The notes under the pieces were generated by a model. The model was given only the letters and a program-made list of their open reading frames with translations. It did not search any database and was not told where the DNA came from. The position numbers were made by a program, and so were the translations under genes. This document shows positions 61,624-64,000 of a stretch of 64,000 nt of DNA, in pieces. Location: assembly GCF_003429565.1 (NCBI RefSeq), contig NZ_QUAK01000149.1:120767-184766 (forward strand), given 5' to 3'. Every line of letters begins with the position of its first letter. Positions within the stretch are counted from its first letter, which is position 1. The DNA comes from Streptomyces triticagri. GTDB taxonomy: Bacteria > Actinomycetota > Actinomycetes > Streptomycetales > Streptomycetaceae.

Positions 61624-62670
61624 CTACTTGGTCTTCTCGATCGCCTTGTCGATCATCGGCAGATAGCGCTCGATGCTCCACGGCACGGTCAGCGGGTTGA
61701 TCATCGAGGAGGCGGTGACGAACGGATTCTCGTCACCCGCGACGACCGCGCCCTTCTTGATCGCCGGGATCGCCTTGTACAGCTTCTGACCCTCGATCTG
61801 CTCACGGGACTTGGCGTCCGAGTAGAACGTGAAGATCAGGTCGCTGTTCTTCAGCTTGTTGCCGTTCTCCAGGCCGATCAGCGAGGAGTCCGTGCCCTCG
61901 GTCTCCTTGAAGGTGTCCACCACCGGGTCGGACTTCAGACCGAGCTCGGACACCATCTCCACCCGCTGCTCCTCGGAGCGGAACACCCCGAGCGTGCCGG
62001 GACCGGTGGTGTAGATGTACGAGAACGTGTGGTCCTTGTACTCGGGACGGGACTCGGCCGCGGCGGACAGCTGCTTCTGGATCTTGTCCTTGAGCTTCTT
62101 GCTGTCCTCGGGCTGCCCGAGTGCCTTGGCGATGATGTCCATCTGCTGGTCCCAGTTGGTGCTCCACGCCTTGTCCGGGTAGGCGACCGTGGGGGCGATG
62201 TCCTTGAGGATGTCGTACTGCTTCTGCGTGATGCCCGACCAGGGAGCGAGAATCACGTCCGGCTCGAGCTCCGTGATGGCCTCGATGTCGAGCTCCTCGC
62301 CGCCCTTGAACTGCTTGGGCAGCTTGTCGCCCTTCTTCTTGACGGCCTCGTGGATCCACGGCATGTAGCCGGTCTTGTCGCTGCCCCAGGGGTACTCCTC
62401 CATGCCCACCGGGGTGTGTCCGAGAGCGATGGCGGTCTCCGTGGAGCCCTGGCCGAGGGTGACGACCCGCTGGGGCTCCTCGGTGATCTCGGCGGTGCCG
62501 AGGGCGCTCTTGATGCTCACGGGGAAGGCCCCGTCGCCCTTCTTGCCCGAACCGCTGCCGCCGGAGGCCCCGTCGTCACCGGAGCCGCAGGCGCCGAGGA
62601 CGAGGGTGAGCACCGCGGCGGACGCGGCCGCCGCGAGAGCCCTGCGGCCCGGTCGAGTCGATATGAGCAT
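61624..62670 (-). CDS. Iron-siderophore ABC transporter substrate-binding lipoprotein
   Basis: A 348-residue class III binding protein of the FecB/FhuD type. The signal peptide ends in the lipobox TLVLGACGS near residue 28. The mature protein has EPQRVVTLGQGSTETAIALG near 65, LEPDVILAPWSGITQKQYD near 132 and a long connecting helix, features of siderophore-binding proteins. It is the first gene of the operon, and a possible iron box lies in its promoter region. Which siderophore it binds cannot be told from sequence; hydroxamate types are common in streptomycetes. Confidence 0.92.
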   Translation of the reverse strand: MLISTRPGRRALAAAASAAVLTLVLGACGSGDDGASGGSGSGKKGDGAFPVSIKSALGTAEITEEPQRVVTLGQGSTETAIALGHTPVGMEEYPWGSDKTGYMPWIHEAVKKKGDKLPKQFKGGEELDIEAITELEPDVILAPWSGITQKQYDILKDIAPTVAYPDKAWSTNWDQQMDIIAKALGQPEDSKKLKDKIQKQLSAAAESRPEYKDHTFSYIYTTGPGTLGVFRSEEQRVEMVSELGLKSDPVVDTFKETEGTDSSLIGLENGNKLKNSDLIFTFYSDAKSREQIEGQKLYKAIPAIKKGAVVAGDENPFVTASSMINPLTVPWSIERYLPMIDKAIEKTK

Positions 62671-62730
62671 GAGAGGTCCTCTTCGTTCAGTACAGGAACA
62701 CCGCCGGTCACAGCGACACCGTCCGGCTGG

Positions 62731-62749
62731 TAAGGAGACCCTAAGTTAC
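62731..62749 (-). promoter_or_regulatory. Possible iron box of the siderophore operon
   Basis: On the minus strand the 19 bases GTAACTTAGGGTCTCCTTA agree with the IdeR/DmdR1 consensus at about 12 positions. It lies between a TTGAAC (-35-like) element at 62758-62753 and the operon start. The match is partial, so binding is only possible. Confidence 0.3.
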
Positions 62750-62763
62750 AGCGTTCAACCACA

Positions 62764-63027
62764 TCAACTCGGGGGGTGGGTGCGGGCTGTGCACGGCGCC
62801 CAGCACTCCGCCGATGTGTTGCGCCCCGACGCGCCGTACCCCACATGCTCCGCCTCCACCACGACGACCGAGATGCCGGGCAGCGCCTGGGTGAGCCAGT
62901 ACGCGGTCCACAGTCCGGTGTAGCCGGCCCCGATGACGCACACGTCCGCGGTGGCGTCACCGTGCAGGCGGGGCCGGTCCGGCCGCCGGGACTGCCGGAT
63001 CCAGTGCGAGGTCTCGCCGTTGATCAT
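62764..63027 (-). pseudogene. Truncated FAD-dependent (DAO-type) oxidoreductase remnant
   Basis: The first 87 codons encode the clear N terminus of a D-amino-acid-oxidase-like or PuuB-like enzyme: INGETSHWIRQ at the start, DATADVCVIGAGYTGLWTAY (FAD-binding) near residue 25 and VVEAEHVGYGASGRN near 60. Normal members continue GGW and run to about 450 residues. Here the frame ends soon after GASGRN in a stop at 62764; shifting one frame restores Gly-Gly-Val-Leu-Gly, then ends after a few more codons. So a frameshift and loss of the remaining 80% are evident. The neighbouring siderophore operon promoter lies where the rest should be. Likely a relic. Confidence 0.65.
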
Positions 63028-63136
63028 GTCCAACTGTCCCGTCCACGCTGGGCGTTCACCGATCCGCCGGCCGGGCTCGTACCGGCGCTGGGACCATGGT
63101 GCCTGTACGTCGTCGTTGTCTGGAGGCTGGTGTTCG

Positions 63137-63832
63137 ATGAAGAGTTCCCCGTTCGGTCCCTGGCGTACTGCCGTGGGACTCGGCGCTGTCACGGCCGCGG
63201 CGGTACTGGTGCGGCGCGACTACCGGCGCTGGCAGTCCCTCGGCGAAGGGGGGATCCCGTGGGGTGTGCGGGGCTGGATCAAGATGACGGGGCTGCGGCT
63301 GCGGGCCGGGGATCCGCTGGACGTCGCGGGCTTTCCCGACGGCGCGGAGCACCCGGACCTGAAGGCGCTGCCGCAGCGCGGCGCGCGGCCCCGTATCGCC
63401 CCGCACCCGGTGCCGCACCGGCAGCTCGACCAGGACGCACCCAGCGGCATGCTCGACCGCCTCCAGGAGGTGTTCGACGGCGAACTCCGCGCACGTGACG
63501 GCGAGGTGGAGGAGCGGCAGAGCCAGTTCGAACTGCACAACCCGGCGTTCTTCGTACCCGCCGCCGTACGCCGTGGCGACTCCGTGACCGGCGAGGTGGC
63601 CCACTTCCACCGCCCGCAGGGGTCGCTCCACCTCCATCTGCATCCCGCGGACGTCCGCCCCGTCGTCGAACGCGGCTGGGGCGAACTGCACGGCCTCGCG
63701 GGCCGGTTGGCGAATCTCCCGGCCAGTTACACGCTGCTCTACGCGCCGCGCGATGCCGCGGAACTCGACGCGGTCCGCACCATCCTGCGAGCCACCCTGG
63801 ACCGGGCGACCGGCGACCCGGCCGACGCATAG
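63137..63832 (+). CDS. Luciferase-domain (DUF5519) family protein
   Basis: A 231-residue protein with a membrane-anchor-like N terminus (FGPWRTAVGLGAVTAAAVLV, residues 6-25) and a C-terminal region SLHLHLHPADVRPVVERGWG followed by LPASYTLLYAPRDAAELDAV, which resembles the DUF5519/luciferase domain found in a few bacterial proteins and in earthworm-like luciferases. The function in bacteria is unknown. GGAGG lies 11 bases before the ATG. It is divergent from the oxidoreductase remnant and ends 15 bases before a strong hairpin. Confidence 0.68.
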   Translation: MKSSPFGPWRTAVGLGAVTAAAVLVRRDYRRWQSLGEGGIPWGVRGWIKMTGLRLRAGDPLDVAGFPDGAEHPDLKALPQRGARPRIAPHPVPHRQLDQDAPSGMLDRLQEVFDGELRARDGEVEERQSQFELHNPAFFVPAAVRRGDSVTGEVAHFHRPQGSLHLHLHPADVRPVVERGWGELHGLAGRLANLPASYTLLYAPRDAAELDAVRTILRATLDRATGDPADA

Positions 63833-63847
63833 CCGGCGTACCCCGTA

Positions 63848-63894
63848 CACACGACCGCCCCGACCGGCGGGTTGCCGGTCGGGGCGGTCGTGTG
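63848..63894. terminator. Strong bidirectional terminator
   Basis: Two perfectly complementary 21-base arms (63848-63868 and 63874-63894) enclose a 5-base GGGTT loop between two convergent genes. Confidence 0.92.
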
Positions 63895-63919
63895 GTGCGG
63901 GAGCGGAGTCCCTGGAGCC

Positions 63920-64000
63920 TCAGGACAGCGAGGCGATGGCCTTGTTGAAGGTCGCGGAAGGACGCATCACCTCGGCGGCCTTGGCCGTCGAGGGCTGGTA
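63920..64000 (-). CDS. icd: NADP-dependent isocitrate dehydrogenase, monomeric type, C-terminal end (partial)
   Basis: Only the last 26 codons are inside the window; the gene continues past the right edge. They read YQPSTAKAAEVMRPSATFNK followed by AIASLS and stop, matching the end of monomeric NADP-isocitrate dehydrogenase (about 740 residues), which ends in the same AAEVMRPSATFN text. The enzyme makes 2-oxoglutarate and NADPH in the citric acid cycle. Confidence 0.82.
   Translation of the reverse strand, partial: YQPSTAKAAEVMRPSATFNKAIASLS

Noticed and set aside
62731..62744. TTAGG/CCTTA as a perfect IdeR box
   Set aside because: The half-site spacing is 4 rather than the 9 of the 19-bp consensus; only a partial match in another register remains, so it is listed with low confidence.
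62517..62960. Minus-strand frames covering the siderophore binding protein promoter, considered as continuation of the DAO relic
   Set aside because: After the frameshift only a few residues resemble the family; beyond them no oxidoreductase sequence is found.

Overview
The window is chromosomal DNA from a high-GC actinomycete and most resembles Streptomyces. Reasons: about 70% GC with strong third-position GC, many GTG starts, Tat and lipoprotein signals, WHG-type KatG next to a Fur-family gene, tandem TetR and MarR regulators, a fused SecDF and a monomeric isocitrate dehydrogenase end. I see no rRNA, tRNA, insertion sequence, phage gene or CRISPR array. Gene products are named from protein motifs read by eye, and no database search was possible.

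Layout. 0.25-6.7 kb: a D-lactate-dehydrogenase-like FAD/Fe-S protein, a MarR regulator with a divergent ABC exporter, and an MltG-like protein. 6.7-12.4 kb: an alkanesulfonate (ssu) operon on the minus strand, preceded by a short leader peptide. 12.4-21.2 kb: a YjbQ protein, a PIG-L deacetylase, then a probable polyisoprene (rubber) block of acyl-CoA synthetase, tandem TetR, Tat-exported latex clearing protein, aldehyde dehydrogenase and acyl-CoA dehydrogenase. 21.3-25.4 kb: a VTT membrane protein, a LysR/MFS pair and a CynX-like MFS. 25.5-29.7 kb: leader peptide, two FMN-dependent monooxygenases and an ArsB-like carrier. 29.7-39.9 kb: two divergent operons that together encode two binding proteins, two permeases, one ATPase, a GNAT, two flavin monooxygenases and an FAD protein. 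40-45.2 kb: a small ORF coupled to an SfnB/DszC-like monooxygenase, an Rrf2 (CymR-like) regulator, another leader peptide, a glutathione-transferase-like protein and an L-amino-acid-oxidase-like flavoprotein. 45.3-48.7 kb: HbpS/GlcG-like protein, Fur and KatG. 48.7-58.6 kb: MFS/MarR pair, DUF5997, an HTH-less LysR-type protein, SecDF, a zinc-finger protein, a PH-like protein and a PL8 lyase. 58.7-62.7 kb: a siderophore uptake operon. 62.8-64 kb: a truncated oxidoreductase remnant, a luciferase-domain protein and the end of icd.

The strongest theme is organosulfur scavenging. Four short peptides sharing the core HIDLxRV (one has HIDFGRV) each precede an operon of sulfur-related transporters, monooxygenases or thiol enzymes. 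They are followed by hairpins and/or C-rich, G-poor leader RNA. The 29.7-39.9 kb block has the same component list as the Bacillus ytmI-tcyJKLMN-ytmO type of S-substituted-cysteine salvage operon. A cysteine-free Rrf2 regulator lies between two sites built from the half-site RGTAGGAAWW, one at the SfnB promoter and one at the fourth leader. I read this as a layered sulfur-limitation regulon: transcriptional control by the Rrf2 protein plus leader-peptide attenuation. That regulatory reading is inference.
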